Assembly (NCBI GenBank): GCA_036346225.1 | Contig: JARFIW010000003.1 | Span: forward strand, 4,644,501 to 4,708,500 | Direction: 5' to 3' | Source: Platerodrilus igneus | Lineage: Eukaryota; Arthropoda; Insecta; Coleoptera; Lycidae | Length of the DNA stretch: 64,000 nt | Shown: piece after piece, positions 1-10,865 of the stretch | Layout: the number at the start of each line of letters is the position of its first letter | How positions within the stretch are numbered: position 1 is the first letter of the stretch | The notes under the pieces: model-generated | What the model was told of the DNA's origin: nothing | The model's input: the letters and a program-made list of their open reading frames with translations, nothing else | Databases searched by the model: none | Program-made: the position numbers and the translations under genes

Positions 1-240
1 TTCCCATAGATTCTGTTTCTACTTTTCAATACCCCAACAACATCTTGTATGTTTCACCCGTTTACAATAAGTATGCTTTAACTACATTTTCAATTTCAAA
101 TCTATCTACTCTAAAACAAAAAGTTTACGCTATAAATTATATAGTGACACCTTGTTTTGAGTATCCTTTACTTGATACACCTTACGACAGCGTATAATTA
201 ATTTTTATGTGATTTCCATCTAAAGACTCGTTGAAATAAG

Positions 241-248
241 GTCGCGTA
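241..248 (+). other. Target-site duplication, left (GTCGCGTA)
   Basis: The 8-bp GTCGCGTA is repeated exactly at 1515-1522, directly outside the inverted ends of the P-like element. Repeat copies B and C carry one corresponding site at this place (GTATCGTA-like in copy B), which acts as an unoccupied reference. Confidence 0.9.
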
Positions 249-1514
249 TATGAACCCCTCTACTTAGGACGTTAATCTTCCTATCCCTGCAATACTATAA
301 AACTGTGACAAATAATCTCTAGTTAATAATGTTACCACTAGGGAAAAGGAGGGTCAATGTTCTATTGTGCCTTATGGCGTATTAGTATTAAAATCGCATT
401 TTTATAAAATTGTGAGATCTAATTAGACTAAGATCATCATATTGTGTACTTTATAGCTGTGATAGTCAATAGTGTGTAAAACTTGCGGCCTATAACTTAT
501 CTATAGATATAAAATATGAAGTGTTGTTTTGTCCCTGGGTGCAAATCCGGATATACATCATTCAAACACATAAAAAGAAGTATTTATTCAGATCCCAAGG
601 TATTTTTGGTGTTTAATGATACTATTGAGTTTTTAAATACATGTCTTTGTAGGATGTGGAAACATTGGAAAAGTGGAGACAAGCTATTCCTTGAAGTGAC
701 AAGGTTCTTTCTTATTTGTGTATACATATATATTAATGTATAATGAAATTTATTTTTATGTGCATTGGATAGTAAGAATTGTAATTTAAGTATCTACCTG
801 AGCATATATGTTTCTAATAAGATTCCTGCTACAATATTGTTATTTTTAATTAAAAGTATGTATAAAAAAAAGTTAGATATACTGTTGTTTTATTTTGTTT
901 AATCTAACACTTTTTTGCTTCAATAAAATCACTATTGTATTCCCAAAAGAATGGTCAGATTTTTGTGTGCTCAATGATATATGTACTTCATCCTTCTGGA
1001 CCATCAAAGATTCTAAAAGTCTTGAAATTTCTAATTTTTATAGTATAAGACTTAACTACATAAATTAACAATAACTTTAAAATGATCTCCTGAAAACTAG
1101 TGTTACCAGAAATAAAACATTCTTTCTCCGTATGAACGACATCCCCTATTGTTTTATAACCGCTTGTATTTGTATCATAAAATGCTTTAAAAGTGCTTTG
1201 CATAAATATTATTTATGTATGGTTACATTGCCCAGCATGCTATTTTGATTCTCTAATAATTAATTCTTATAGAAATACGGGAGTATTATATTGGTAATTG
1301 TTAAGAATTTGTGTATATTTGAACTTCCAACAACTGGAATTTTGAATAAAATCCGAATTTATAAGTATTTATGAAAAAATAACGGATGCTCCATAAGACT
1401 GCATGTAAAAGTTGCCCTCCATTTCCCTAACGGCAAGTCGCGAACTACGAATACAGCGCTAAAATATGCACAGGTTTCTGGCCAAGATTAATGTCCTATG
1501 TAGAGGGGTTCATA
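249..1514 (+). mobile_element. Non-autonomous P-superfamily-like DNA transposon, 1266 bp
   Basis: Terminal inverted repeats of 31 bp lie at 249-279 and 1484-1514. They begin TATGAACCCCTCTAC and differ at 2 positions by eye. Exact 8-bp direct repeats (241-248 and 1515-1522) flank the element. A 31-bp inverted repeat plus 8-bp duplication plus a THAP-type exon is the pattern of P elements; hAT elements also duplicate 8 bp but lack THAP domains. At 1.27 kb with only the first part of a transposase visible, this is an internally deleted, non-autonomous copy. A minus-strand open frame at 988-1203 inside it was not recognised. Confidence 0.85.
516..700 (+). pseudogene. THAP-domain exon remnant of P-like transposase
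   Basis: From ATG 516 the frame reads as the start of a THAP zinc finger: two Cys around a Pro (CCFVPGC), then a KSGY segment and a S-x-P-like strand ending SDPK. A plausible intron follows (donor CAAGGTATTT near 597-602, acceptor TTTGTAG near 652). The next piece reads DVETLEKWRQAIP, matching the conserved Trp and AIP of THAP domains. A TGA follows where the family usually has Arg; CGA to TGA is a typical CpG decay. The rest of the domain (second Cys, His) was not found. THAP domains bind DNA in P transposases. Inference: a dead first exon. Confidence 0.7.
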
Positions 1515-1522
1515 GTCGCGTA
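1515..1522 (+). other. Target-site duplication, right (GTCGCGTA)
   Basis: Exact copy of 241-248 at the right end of the P-like element. Confidence 0.9.
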
Positions 1523-2350
1523 CAATTAGATAAAACCGTGTTTCAAGTTTTCTAATCACGTTTGATAACAGGAGTATTACTTTGAACTCTGGTTATTATT
1601 TAAACGAATTAATATTCTTTTCTAAATTTTCAAAAGCACTCCTGATTGTTATTTTTTTCGTTCCCGTTTTTTATGGAAATTCGTGCATGCAATACTGCGT
1701 GATAAGTAATTGTGGTTTTACAAACATGCACGTTTCGACGGCACTTAATTAATTTACCTGTAATTCGTCTAGCTTCCCCTCGGTGGACCTAACGATCAGT
1801 TTAAACCATCGCTCCTGTTGGCACGGGAGGACCCGCGCATGGCGTGATTCCGCACACAGCTGTTCCACTCTGTCTTTAGAGACGGTAATTTAGAACGGGA
1901 GGGGGGAGGGGCATTTTCTGGGTTGTAAATTTTTGTTAATTAAGACATTATAGTGCCAACGATTATATATGTTTAATTGTTATATTTATGATAATGATTT
2001 AGAGCTGGTGTTTTTAGGGTTGTTATTTTTTTCTTTTTCTTAATAATTTATATGGGGGGCCTAAAAACGGCAGCTCGTCATTTTAAGTATTATTTCTTTT
2101 TTTTCTGTGTTCATTTTTGGCACTACTGTTCTGGTGTAATATGTTTTGTTTCTCATAATTAGAGGTTGTATGATTATTTTTGTGAGTTGTAAATGAGTGC
2201 GTGTCCTTTTATTTCAGGCCTTCCTTGATTGTGGTAGTTGGAATACCCCGCCCACTCACCGATTGAGCCCGGTCATTCTTTTTTTGTTGTTTTTTTGTTT
2301 GTTTTTTGATTACGTCGTTGTACGTAGCAAACTAGTACATGATTTTGTTC

Positions 2351-2412
2351 CAAATAGTTCCAATAGTTCCAAAACAGTTTCAAATAGTTCTAATAGTTCC
2401 AAAATAATAGTT
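2351..2412 (+). repeat. Short tandem array of an AATAGTTCCA-like unit
   Basis: About six imperfect units of roughly 10 bp (variants AATAGTTCCA, AACAGTTTCA). It lies just after repeat copy A. The rest of 2326-2982 holds nothing recognised, including a minus-strand open frame at 2490-2723. Confidence 0.7.
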
Positions 2413-2982
2413 CGAAAACAAGGAAAGGTTGTTGGACTATAGTGTGTAGTCGTGAGGAAGAGGTATCCATATCCATACGGAATGGGAGTTTATTTAAAAG
2501 GAAAAACAAATTTTTTTAAAAGGAAAATATGTGCAATTGTGCTTTTTGTGCTTATAAAGTATGTGAACTCTCTCAGTAGTGGCTCTCTAGCGTTAAGAAA
2601 GATGATGTAATAATTGGACCATGCGACTTTGCATAATTGGTTGTAGACGTAGAATAGTGAAGTCAAGTGTTTGCTACCACTTAAAATCATATTCAGTGTC
2701 CAATGTTTTGCGTTGTTTCGCATTCATACGTTCTGGTTAAAACATTGTATAGTCCAAAGTGAATGTAGGATTGAACAAGTCTATATATTGGATTATTGTC
2801 AGTAGTAAAATATCCAATTAAAATCAGTAATCACTCAAAGTCCAAAATGCATCATGTCGGGTATGCGTTTCAGGTTGAGTGGGGTTTCAGGACTAAGTCA
2901 ATAATATCAGTAGTCTTTGCCATCCTGTGGCTATTTGCTATTTATAGCGAGTTGCGGCCATCAATATTTAGACTGTGTTGTC

Positions 2983-3178
2983 TGATACATAGTTATTGAG
3001 AAAACAGTTTACTTGATTAATGGATCAAGTAGAATAGGTAGAGTTATGTCAGATTTTACTTGATATGCTTATAAAATGTGTTTGCTTTTGCTTGTTATAT
3101 TTATATAATTTAAATAAAGAATTAAAGTTGAACATGCCAAAAGATATATAAACTTAAACTAAAATGCAGGATACAACA
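2983..3178 (+). repeat. 5' LTR of the gypsy-type element
   Basis: 196 bp, TG...CA ends, same length as the 3' copy. It contains TTTATATAATTTAAATAAA, which could serve as TATA or poly(A) signal. Confidence 0.9.
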
Positions 3179-3260
3179 GTGGCGACGAGAATAATGGTAA
3201 AAAATTTAAAAATTGGAAGCTTTGTAGGTATAAAGTTTTCCTATTGCAAGCATTGTCAAA

Positions 3261-4139
3261 ATGGAAGAACTGACAAAAGAAATTAAAATTTTGTCGAGTT
3301 TATTTGGCAAATTACTACAAACACCGTGCGAAGCTTCATGTGGCCACAGTTTTAAAACTTCAATTAAGTTTTAATTCGCCAAATTTAAAGAAACTGAAGG
3401 TTTATATGAATATTTAGACAGATTTAAAATCGCTTTGAACTTACACAATGCTCCAAACGAATTACAGGCTGATTATTTAAGGGTTCATATGGGACCGAAT
3501 TTAAATGCAACGTTAAAGCACCTAATTTTTCCAAGGAATTTGAATGAACTTTCATTTAAAGAGATTTGTTCAACATTAGTAGAGCACTTTGTACAATTTC
3601 GGAATAAATATAGCGAAGAGATACAATTCAGACATATAATTCAAAAACATGAGGAATCGATCAGTGATTTTGTTTTACGATTAAGTAGAGGTTTGCGTTA
3701 TTGCGAGTTTAGCGAATTCTTGAGGCCTTTGATTGCGCAAATTTTTTATGGCGTTGCAAGAAAGGACATTAGAGATGAAATAGTTGTCCGTAAACCTAAA
3801 AATTTTGAGGCTACTGTAAAAATTGCTTCCGAAATGGAAGCGACACGCTTGGCAGCATCACAATTAAATCCGATTACTAATAAGTATGATAAAATGCAAC
3901 AGAATAAAGTATCTGGTAAAAAACCACCGTTTGCAAAAAAGCAAAGGAATCACTCTCGATCACCTTTTCGAAGATCCAGTTCAGTTTATAGCAACATTAA
4001 TAAGGATAAAGGACCTGATCCTTGTGTAGGTTGTGGTCAGTTACATTGGAGAAGTCAGTGTAAATTTCGTAAGTTTATATGTTATGTGTCAACTCCAGGG
4101 ACACATAGCAGCTGTTTGCCGCAACCGGACACAGGGTAA
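3261..4139 (+). pseudogene. gag: gag of the gypsy-type element, broken
   Basis: The likely start is ATG 3261, in frame with the long open stretch from about 3375. One in-frame TAA (3372-3374) interrupts it. The protein has a capsid-like region followed by a basic stretch. Then comes a first zinc knuckle of the C-x2-C-x3-H-x4-C type (CVGCGQLHWRSQC). The second knuckle, C-x2-C-x4-H-x4-C around GHIAAVC, needs a shift into the next frame near 4085. Paired knuckles of this kind are typical of gypsy elements with a K02A2.6-like layout. Gag would package RNA in cytoplasmic particles; this copy cannot make an intact one. Confidence 0.8.
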
Positions 4140-4650
4140 CCTTAACCAACATTCCGAAAACGAAATTAATTCTTGCGCAGGAAATAACAACGAGATCGGT
4201 ATAGTAACTTCTGATTTAAGTACTCCAACTGTGGATTATTTTAATTATTTGGTGGATGCGACCAACATGGCTGAAGAGTCAAATTGTGCAAAGTTAGGTA
4301 AACCGATGATTACGGTTAAAATAGACGGCACTCTAATTCAAATGGAACTTGACACCAGCGGTACATGCTCTATTATAAATTTGAATTTGTTGCGCACATT
4401 CAAATCAAAGTTCACACTTTTGCCCAGCAATCGTTCATTTGTGAGTTACACGTTGAATCAATTCCAAATTGTTGGTTATTTGACATTGGATCAATCACGA
4501 CAAGTTCGTTTTTATGACGATAATCAACAAAAGGAAGACGAAATGGTGTTACCAACCGTGGTCAAAGCGTCGCTAGTAGAGACTCCAATATTGTATAGGT
4601 CTCAGCGTGAACGCCGACGTTGTGTGCGGTTTTCGCCAAGCGACTTTTGA
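4088..4650 (+). pseudogene. pol: Truncated pol: retropepsin fused to a pol C-terminal-like tail
   Basis: Frame 4033-4650 carries the second zinc knuckle, then a retropepsin-like segment whose active-site triplet reads DTSGT (near 4351) rather than the usual D-T/S-G-A. From about 4530 it switches to a basic tail (SQRERRRCVRF) of the kind that ends gypsy pol proteins. Reverse transcriptase, RNase H and the integrase core are missing between these. Inference: one large internal deletion joined the protease to the end of pol. Confidence 0.7.
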
Positions 4651-4680
4651 TTGTCAAAATGGAATACTTCAAAGTAGTTT

Positions 4681-4688
4681 GAGAGGAG
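4681..4688 (+). other. Polypurine tract
   Basis: GAGAGGAG directly before the TG of the 3' LTR; primes plus-strand synthesis in retroelements. Confidence 0.8.
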
Positions 4689-4884
4689 TGATACATAGTT
4701 GTTAAGAAAACAGTTTAGTTAATTAATGGATCAAGCAGTATAGGTAGAGGTCTGTCAGATTTCAATTGATGTGCTTTTAAAATGTTTTTACTGTTGCTTG
4801 TTATATTTATATAATTTAAATAAACAATTAATGTTGAACATGCCAAAAGATTTACAAAGTTAAACTAAAATGCAGGATACAACA
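4689..4884 (+). repeat. 3' LTR of the gypsy-type element
   Basis: 196 bp, partner of 2983-3178, followed by the TTGTC duplication. Confidence 0.9.
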
Positions 4885-5082
4885 TTGTCCCACACACTGA
4901 GTTGGTTGAGGAAGAGTGTGATCTCGCAAACAAAATTGAGGAAATCTAATAAAATAATACAAATTAGTGTGGTAAATAAAACAAAAATAAGAAATAGTAA
5001 TTCGTAAAGAAATTTCTTAAATGGTAACATAAACAATAAATTGCACATAAAATTTCATAAAGTTTCTTAATCACCAATCGTG

Positions 5083-5093
5083 GGTTCAAATCC
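5083..5093 (+). other. Isolated tRNA B-box-like motif
   Basis: GGTTCAAATCC matches the RNA polymerase III B box and can fold as a T-arm with wobble pairs. No A box or acceptor partner lies at the right distance upstream, so this is at most a tRNA-derived SINE relic. The rest of 4890-6009 holds nothing recognised. Confidence 0.35.
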
Positions 5094-6009
5094 TGCTGTC
5101 AGCGAAAAAAAAATGGTTTGCTGTCAGTTGGGCAAGAGTGTTCAAACATAAAGGAATGTGTGAATAGACCATAACTTAACCCAGTATAACAGTTATATAA
5201 AAATAGTTTTCAACTTACATTGTTGTGATGGTTTGTGACTATTGTTGGAAGTACATGGTAGCTTTGATCCTTTGGCCAGGGTGAATGGTCTATGCGAGCT
5301 GAACCAGGACTGACTCTACACCTACTAATAACCAAACATTCACTGAGACTTCAAACTAATACTAATACTCTTTTCTAGCATCCACCAAGAAATATAGATT
5401 TCTCGAAAGATATTGGAATGAGCACAGCTCTGATGTGGAACCTACTATCAAAGACTTGGGTAAACCGCTAGTCTTGATTGTGGTCTCTGTAATCTAGATA
5501 CTCTAATTTACAGATGTTAAACTAGGACAACTTGAATGTTAAAGGAAACCATATTGCAAATAGGTCGTGATAAATCCTAAGAATACTACGATATGAATAC
5601 AATGTAATTCAAAATTAACTTTTTGGTTTAAATGTATAAGGGCAGCATATTTCACAATTTTTATTCACAACAATATATAACAGTATCAGTGTGACTAGTT
5701 CAACATACCTTCAAATCTAGGGTTAAGAAACAAAGGGATATAAGGCAGCTTTTAGTGCATTACATTTTTATTTGCATATAACCATATATACCTATAGTAC
5801 ACAGTTAAGCATTTTATATAGTAGAAATATACATTACTATATTGTAAAACCAATTTGCAAAATTAACATATATATAGTCAATTCGTTTTAACTTTAGGAT
5901 AACATCACAACCGGATAAAATGTTACATTGCCAACGTTAGTTTAAATTCTAATGTATTTAAAGGTGTTAGGTTTATTTTTCAATGGTAAAATTAAAACAT
6001 GCTCTCTTT

Positions 6010-7385
6010 GTCTTTTATTATTCATTTACATAGATTCTGCTTCAATCCTCCAATATCCTCCTGTGTATTTTGACTTCCTACAATAAGTACGCTTATCAAT
6101 AATTTCATTTAAACCCATTTGCTGCGAATTAGAAAGTTTTCGCGACTAGTTACATCGTCAGAACCCTGTTTTAGGTGTCCGTTGTGCTATAGAGCGTAAT
6201 TACTCCGTATATTACTTCAATCTAGAAACTCGTTGAAATAATGTATCGTATTATTTGATAAAGCATGTCACGAGTTTCAAATCACATTTGATAATGAAGG
6301 ATTGAATTTTAAATTCGTGTTATTAAACAATTCCAATTTACTTGATTTTTGCTGCAGCTATACAATCAAGCATAATTGTCGCTTTCGTTGTTTTTAAAAA
6401 CTTTTCGTGCCCACACCACTGTGTGGTAAGTACCTTTATTGTTTAAAACATGTACTTTTCATTTGTAACGGGTTTAATTTTTGCCTGTACTTTTTGTAGC
6501 CCCTTCTAGTGGATAGAACCGCCTGTTGCCTTGGCCCTATTTAATGAGGCGTTTGCCCGTTTCTGTTGTGGAGGGAATACATGGGGGACGTGATAATTCC
6601 ATCTGCTCCGCCCTGCCCTTAGGAAAGGTGTGATCAGTCTCACGCTGCGTACTTGAGGGTGAGTGTTTAGTTACTATTTTCTTATATTGGACTAGGGAAA
6701 CGGTGGCAATAGCATGTGTATAAAGTCCTATTGAGGCCTAAACTGTTTATGTTTAGAACGATTATCTTTATGCGTACGATGGTATTGATTATTAGCTTTA
6801 TATCAGTTATTAACTTCTTTATTGGGAAAATTTTATGTGGGCACTTTTAGGCTCGCAACAGCATTGATTAGTAATTTTATATTAGTTATTAACTTCTTTA
6901 TTGGGAAACTTGTATGTATTTCATTTTAGGCATACGATGATAATTTAGAGCTGATGTTTTTAGTGTGGGAATTTGGTTTTTCTTTTGGTAATTAATATAG
7001 GGTAATGACCTAAAAACTACAGATCGCCATTTTAAGAAGTAACTTTTTTGTTCCTCGGGATATATGCATATTGTGGTTATTGAATTTTTTTGTGTTTGCA
7101 ATACTGCACTTTTATGCCTCTCCAAAAGGTCATGTATAATAGTGATAAGTATTGATTCTTTTTGTGTTCATTTTTTAGTACTATTGTGCTTTTGTAACAA
7201 ATTTTCTGTTTAATTAGAGGTTTTTTTTGTTTTGTTGTGAATTACGAATGAGTGTGTGTATTTTTATTGCAGACATTTCCTTTATTTTTGTATTTTTAAT
7301 ACCCTGCCTACTCGCCAACTGAGCCCGGGCATTCTGTCATTGTTCTGCCAGCTACGTCAACGGATGTAGCAAAGGATATACGAAT
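6010..7385 (+). repeat. Dispersed ~1.3 kb repeat, copy B
   Basis: Aligns by landmarks with copies A and C. It carries three splice-like sites in order: CACTGTGTG|GTAAGTA near 6420, TTTTTGTAG|CCCC near 6500, and TTATTGCAG|ACATTTCC near 7273. The first donor is identical in copy C and decayed in copy A. No conserved reading frame is seen. It keeps the unoccupied version of the site where the P-like element entered copy A (around 6232-6250). Confidence 0.72.
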
Positions 7386-7746
7386 ATTCCCATTAGCAAG
7401 AGGAATTGGTGACAACACCATACAGAATTTCCAACCTCTATTGTGTTAAATGACAATATCGTTGAAGCGTAATTCTAGATATTCATTTATACACAGTTGT
7501 CAACACTTCATTACTACATTTGACGTCATCCTAAAGTTAAAGCGAATGGACTTTAGCTGTTTTAATACAAAATCTTTAAGCAATACATTTGATCAAGACA
7601 AAACAAATTCTATTTAAATAGTTCTAGTTTAATCACCATATCAATAAAATTAATTTAAGTTTGCTTTTTATAGAGTTGTAGTATACTACCGCATTGAATA
7701 ATGAGCTAAAGGAGTGTTTTCCAAATTGTACATTTGAATTTTCAAT

Positions 7747-7810
7747 ATACCATCCGAATGTACTACATTGACCAGGAAACGAGTTTTTTGTTGCCTGGAA
7801 ATTTAGAATT
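7747..7810 (+). repeat. SINE-like fragment
   Basis: The stretch from CATCCGAATGTACTACATTG through GTTGCCTGGAAATTTAGAATTT matches about 60 bp of the SINE at 58047-58280. Only this part is present. Nothing else was recognised in 7386-8100. Confidence 0.55.
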
Positions 7811-8103
7811 TAGCAGTGTTTTTTAAACTGGATGACAAAGTACAAAATGGATCAATTTAGCATGGTGTTCTGGTCTATATTAGTTATTTAAAAATCTTAA
7901 GCAGCATTACATTTTACATTTACAGTGTAATATTAAATGAGGATATAATAATTGTAATTGGTGTGACACATAGTTGATGTAAATTTATACACTCCTACAT
8001 AATAATACAACTCAATTATGTTTAATAATTAGCGATTAAAAACATTAGTTAGTTATGTATTGTATATAATGTTTAAAATAAAATTCCTGTAAAAGGTTAA
8101 TTG

Positions 8104-8485
8104 CTCCATTGTGCATCTCTAAGAATCTCTGTAACAGCAACTTCTTTTGGAGTCCAAATTATTAGACAGCATACTTGTTTTTTCAAAATATGTAGCAAAT
8201 AATCATGGTCACAATTGATTTCAAATTGATTTATTACATTACTCAGTACATATCGTTGGTCACGAGACTGACTTTTCTGTAAACTTTTCTTCTATATTTG
8301 TATAGACATCTAATTTCAATTATGCTGGTTGTATCTTCAGGGCTACCACTGAGGACACCACTTTCATGGAGCCACAGTCCTGTTGCCTTTATGCTGAACG
8401 TTTTCTTTTATAAAAAAATTAATTGCATCTTTTTCACGTACTTTTCCCAACTGAATTTGTTTTAGCTCATCAATATTATAGGTAC
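8104..8485 (-). pseudogene. YqaJ-type nuclease exon (degenerate)
   Basis: Reading leftward, a strong acceptor (TTTTTACAG|GTACC, boundary at 8485/8486) opens a frame containing TYNIDELKQIQLGKV. After a frame change comes GLWLHESGVLSGSP followed by a IIEIRC-type strand. After further changes the end reads IIWTPKEVAV. These match the order of the YqaJ/lambda-exonuclease-like fold: first glycine loop, SPDG-like catalytic loop, EIKCP strand, and a C-terminal WTP segment. The catalytic Asp of SPDG reads Glu here. At least two frameshifts make it a pseudogene. It belongs with the SWIM exon at 10140-10740, the usual N-terminal partner of YqaJ in insect proteins. Confidence 0.7.
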
Positions 8486-8805
8486 CTGTAAAAAATAAAT
8501 AACATTTAGTTTTACTTTATTTTAATGTTTCATTTATTATGGTTGAATATTTGAATGAGTTTCTTTATTGTTTAGATTTATAAAAGCACATTTTGCAGAT
8601 AAAAAATATAATTACCGATTAGCGTCGTGAAAAGTGATGGGGATGTCGCTTTCAACGACAAGCCTTAACTATCTTTCCAAAGTTACTGGCTGTTAATCGG
8701 TATTTTCTAGCAATTAATCGTTTGGGAATCAAGTACTGGTCTGTTGTTAATTCAGCCAATTGAATAATTTGTTAGGTTCACTTTCAGACAAGGAACTAAT
8801 CCGTA

Positions 8806-10137
8806 TTTTTTTTCATTATTCATACACATAGATTCTACCTCAATCCTCCAACAACACCCGGTATATTTTACCTTTTTACAATAAGTACGCCTTACGTAAT
8901 TGCATTTAAATCTATTTATTTCAAAATGAAAAGCTTTTCTACAATCCAATAGTCGGTATCTTGTTTTAGGTGTCCGCTGGCTTGATACCTATTCCTGTAG
9001 AGCATAATTAATGCTGATATTATTCCAACCTAAAGATTCGTTGACATAATGGGTCGTACTTATTTGATAAAGCGTGTTTCCAGTTTCTATTCACCTTTTG
9101 GTATGTTTGATAACGCCGGCATGGATATGAATTGGGGATATTAAACAAATTAATATTTATTTACTTTTCTATATACGATCAAGCATACTTGTCGTTTCGG
9201 TTCGCTATAAACTCTTCGTGCACACACCACTGTGTGGTAAGTATGGTTATTGTTAAAAATATGTACTTTTCTTCGTAAAGGGTCTAATTGTTAACTGTAA
9301 TTATTATAGCTTCCTCCGGTGGACATAACGGTCTGTTGAATTGCCGCTCCTCTTGGTATGGAAGAATGCCCGGGTTGGGTGGTCGCAGGTCCATCTGTCC
9401 CGCTCTGCCCTTGGGAGGATATGATAAACCCAGCACCGTAGATGCGTGGCTCATGTATTTACAAGATTGGTTCGTATATACCAAAATTACCGAACTATTT
9501 TAGTACTTATGGCCGTGATATTGAGGCATTGCCTTTTGTTTTGAACAACTAAACTTGATAGTTGTAATATGATTATTTTCGGCGAGGGGATATATGTTGG
9601 TAATATTCTATTATTGCTGGATGCTTTTTTTTGGGACAATTTTATATATTTAGTTGTATATTTACTATGGTGATTTCAAAGAGTAGTTTTTGAAACTATA
9701 AATTAAGACAAATATTCTATTATCTAAGGATAGTTTTTTTGGGGCAATGTTATATATTTAATTTTATGTATATAACTTTAGGATTACGATGATGACTTAG
9801 AGCTGTTGTTTTTTTTAGAGTTGATTTTTTTTTGTTGCTAATTAAGATTTGTAGTGATCTAAAAACTGCAACTCGCCATTATAAACAGTGATTCTTTTTT
9901 CTGATAGATGTACATTGTAGTTATTGATCTTTTTGTTTGTTCGTGGGTATACCACGCTGTTATATCCTTCCAAAATGTCATTTATGGTAATTATATGTAC
10001 TAATACGCATTGTTGATTTCTTTTCTTTATCTCAGGTCTCCCCTTAATTTTTGGTAATTATAAAACCCCGCCCACTCGCCGATTGTAACCGGTCATTCTT
10101 GTAGTGTCCATCTGACTACGTCGTAGTACGTAGCAAA
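8806..10137 (+). repeat. Dispersed ~1.3 kb repeat, copy C
   Basis: Third copy, starting near ACACATAGATTCTACC and ending near CGTAGTACGTAGCAAA. It shares the GTAAGTA donor-like site (near 9240) and an acceptor-like TTATTATAG (near 9308). It lies between the SWIM and YqaJ parts of one pseudogene, so it either inserted into that gene or into one of its introns. The segment 8486-8805 before it has a small inverted repeat (TACCGATTA near 8616 and 8700) and nothing else recognised. Confidence 0.72.
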
Positions 10138-10139
10138 TT

Positions 10140-10740
10140 CTGTGATGTGGCATTTTTAAAAAACTGATTTTATCAGAAGCACTTGAATATTCTCTAGAAA
10201 ATACTAAATCTTCAATGTCAACAACATTTTCTGGATCAGAAGCTGGCTCTGGAGAGAATAGCTTATTTAGTCCAGTTGGTGCTTGGAAGAATTATAACTA
10301 TTTTTAGAAATTAACCCAAAACATTGCTTTGCAGTTAGTGGAATGTCTTCTGATTGCAGCTTTCTCTTATTCCATATACATGGGTAATCAGTTACAGATA
10401 AATTATAGTGTGCAAACAAGGCTAAAGCTGCCATGTGGTGACACAAATTAATCCACGAGGACAGTTGAATGAAAATTCTTTAATCAAACGGTTGGTTAAT
10501 TATATCTGTAAATATGCAAAATATAATACACATCAAAAATATATTCCATACTTCAACTTTATAGCTTTTATTATTCATGCTAGCATGCACCTCTCCTCGA
10601 ATCGTCAAAGCTTCTGCATCAACCACCACCTTTGAAATGTTGCCAGAAGCTACAGAGTTTTCTGTCTTTTGGATAAGTTTTTTCCTGGAAGAACTCCAAT
10701 ATTGCAGAAATGTTTATAACTTTTCTTGTTGACATTCTCT
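10140..10740 (-). pseudogene. SWIM zinc-finger exon of a SWIM-YqaJ gene (degenerate)
   Basis: Reading leftward: a stretch with EALTIRGEVHASM and NNKSYKVEV, then CPRGLIC, then CHHMAALALFAHYNLSVTD and PCIW. This is the C-x-C...C-x-H layout of a SWIM finger (near 10420-10470) followed by the conserved AA-L-FA helix that precedes YqaJ domains. A 2-bp duplication (TGTG) between LIC and HHM shifts the frame. Another shift lies near 10265, after which a Pro/Glu-rich linker (SPEPASDPENVVDIEDLVFS) continues to about 10140. The family is known from many insect genomes; its biological role is unclear to me. Pseudogene. Confidence 0.72.
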
Positions 10741-10865
10741 TCAATACGAGAAATGGTATTTAGTTATGAAAAAGACTGTTTTTAATAAACTTATAATAAT
10801 AAATTAATAAAACGGCGAAGAAAAAAGATAAACTAAGATCGAAAATATAACAATACGAATTACAT

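Larger units (their letters stand above)
1..2325 (+). repeat. Dispersed ~1.3 kb repeat, copy A (split by a P-like element)
   Basis: First of three diverged direct copies (others at about 6010-7385 and 8806-10137). Shared landmarks in the same order are a start resembling CATAGATTCT, the block TACAATAAGTA, a block near ACTCGTTGA, a middle block around CTCGGTGGAC, the block CTAAAAAC.GCA, and the 3' block ACCCCGCCCACTC followed by TACGTAGCAAA. The copy runs off the left edge of the window. It is split at 249-1514 by a younger element; the halves rejoin across GTCGCGTA. No long reading frame is conserved among the copies, so it looks non-coding. Confidence 0.75.
2983..4884 (+). mobile_element. 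Ty3/gypsy-type LTR retrotransposon, internally deleted, 1902 bp
   Basis: Two 196-bp LTRs (2983-3178, 4689-4884) begin TGATACATAG and end GGATACAACA, with about 20 differences by eye (~10% divergence, an old insertion). A primer-binding-like TGGCGACGAG starts at 3180, directly after the 5' LTR. A purine tract GAGAGGAG (4681-4688) abuts the 3' LTR. A 5-bp duplication TTGTC flanks the element (2978-2982 and 4885-4889). The interior carries gag, part of the protease and what looks like the extreme end of pol. Reverse transcriptase, RNase H and most of integrase are absent, so it could only move using proteins from another copy. Confidence 0.92.

Noticed and set aside
988..1203. Second gene in the P-like element (minus strand, 71 codons)
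   Set aside because: No recognisable domain and opposite to the THAP exon; could be chance in AT-rich DNA.
5041..5110. tRNA gene
   Set aside because: Only a B box and T-arm are present; no A box, anticodon arm or acceptor stem pairs upstream.
9284..9503. Overlapping 66- and 71-codon frames on both strands
   Set aside because: They lie in repeat copy C and are not conserved as frames in copies A and B.
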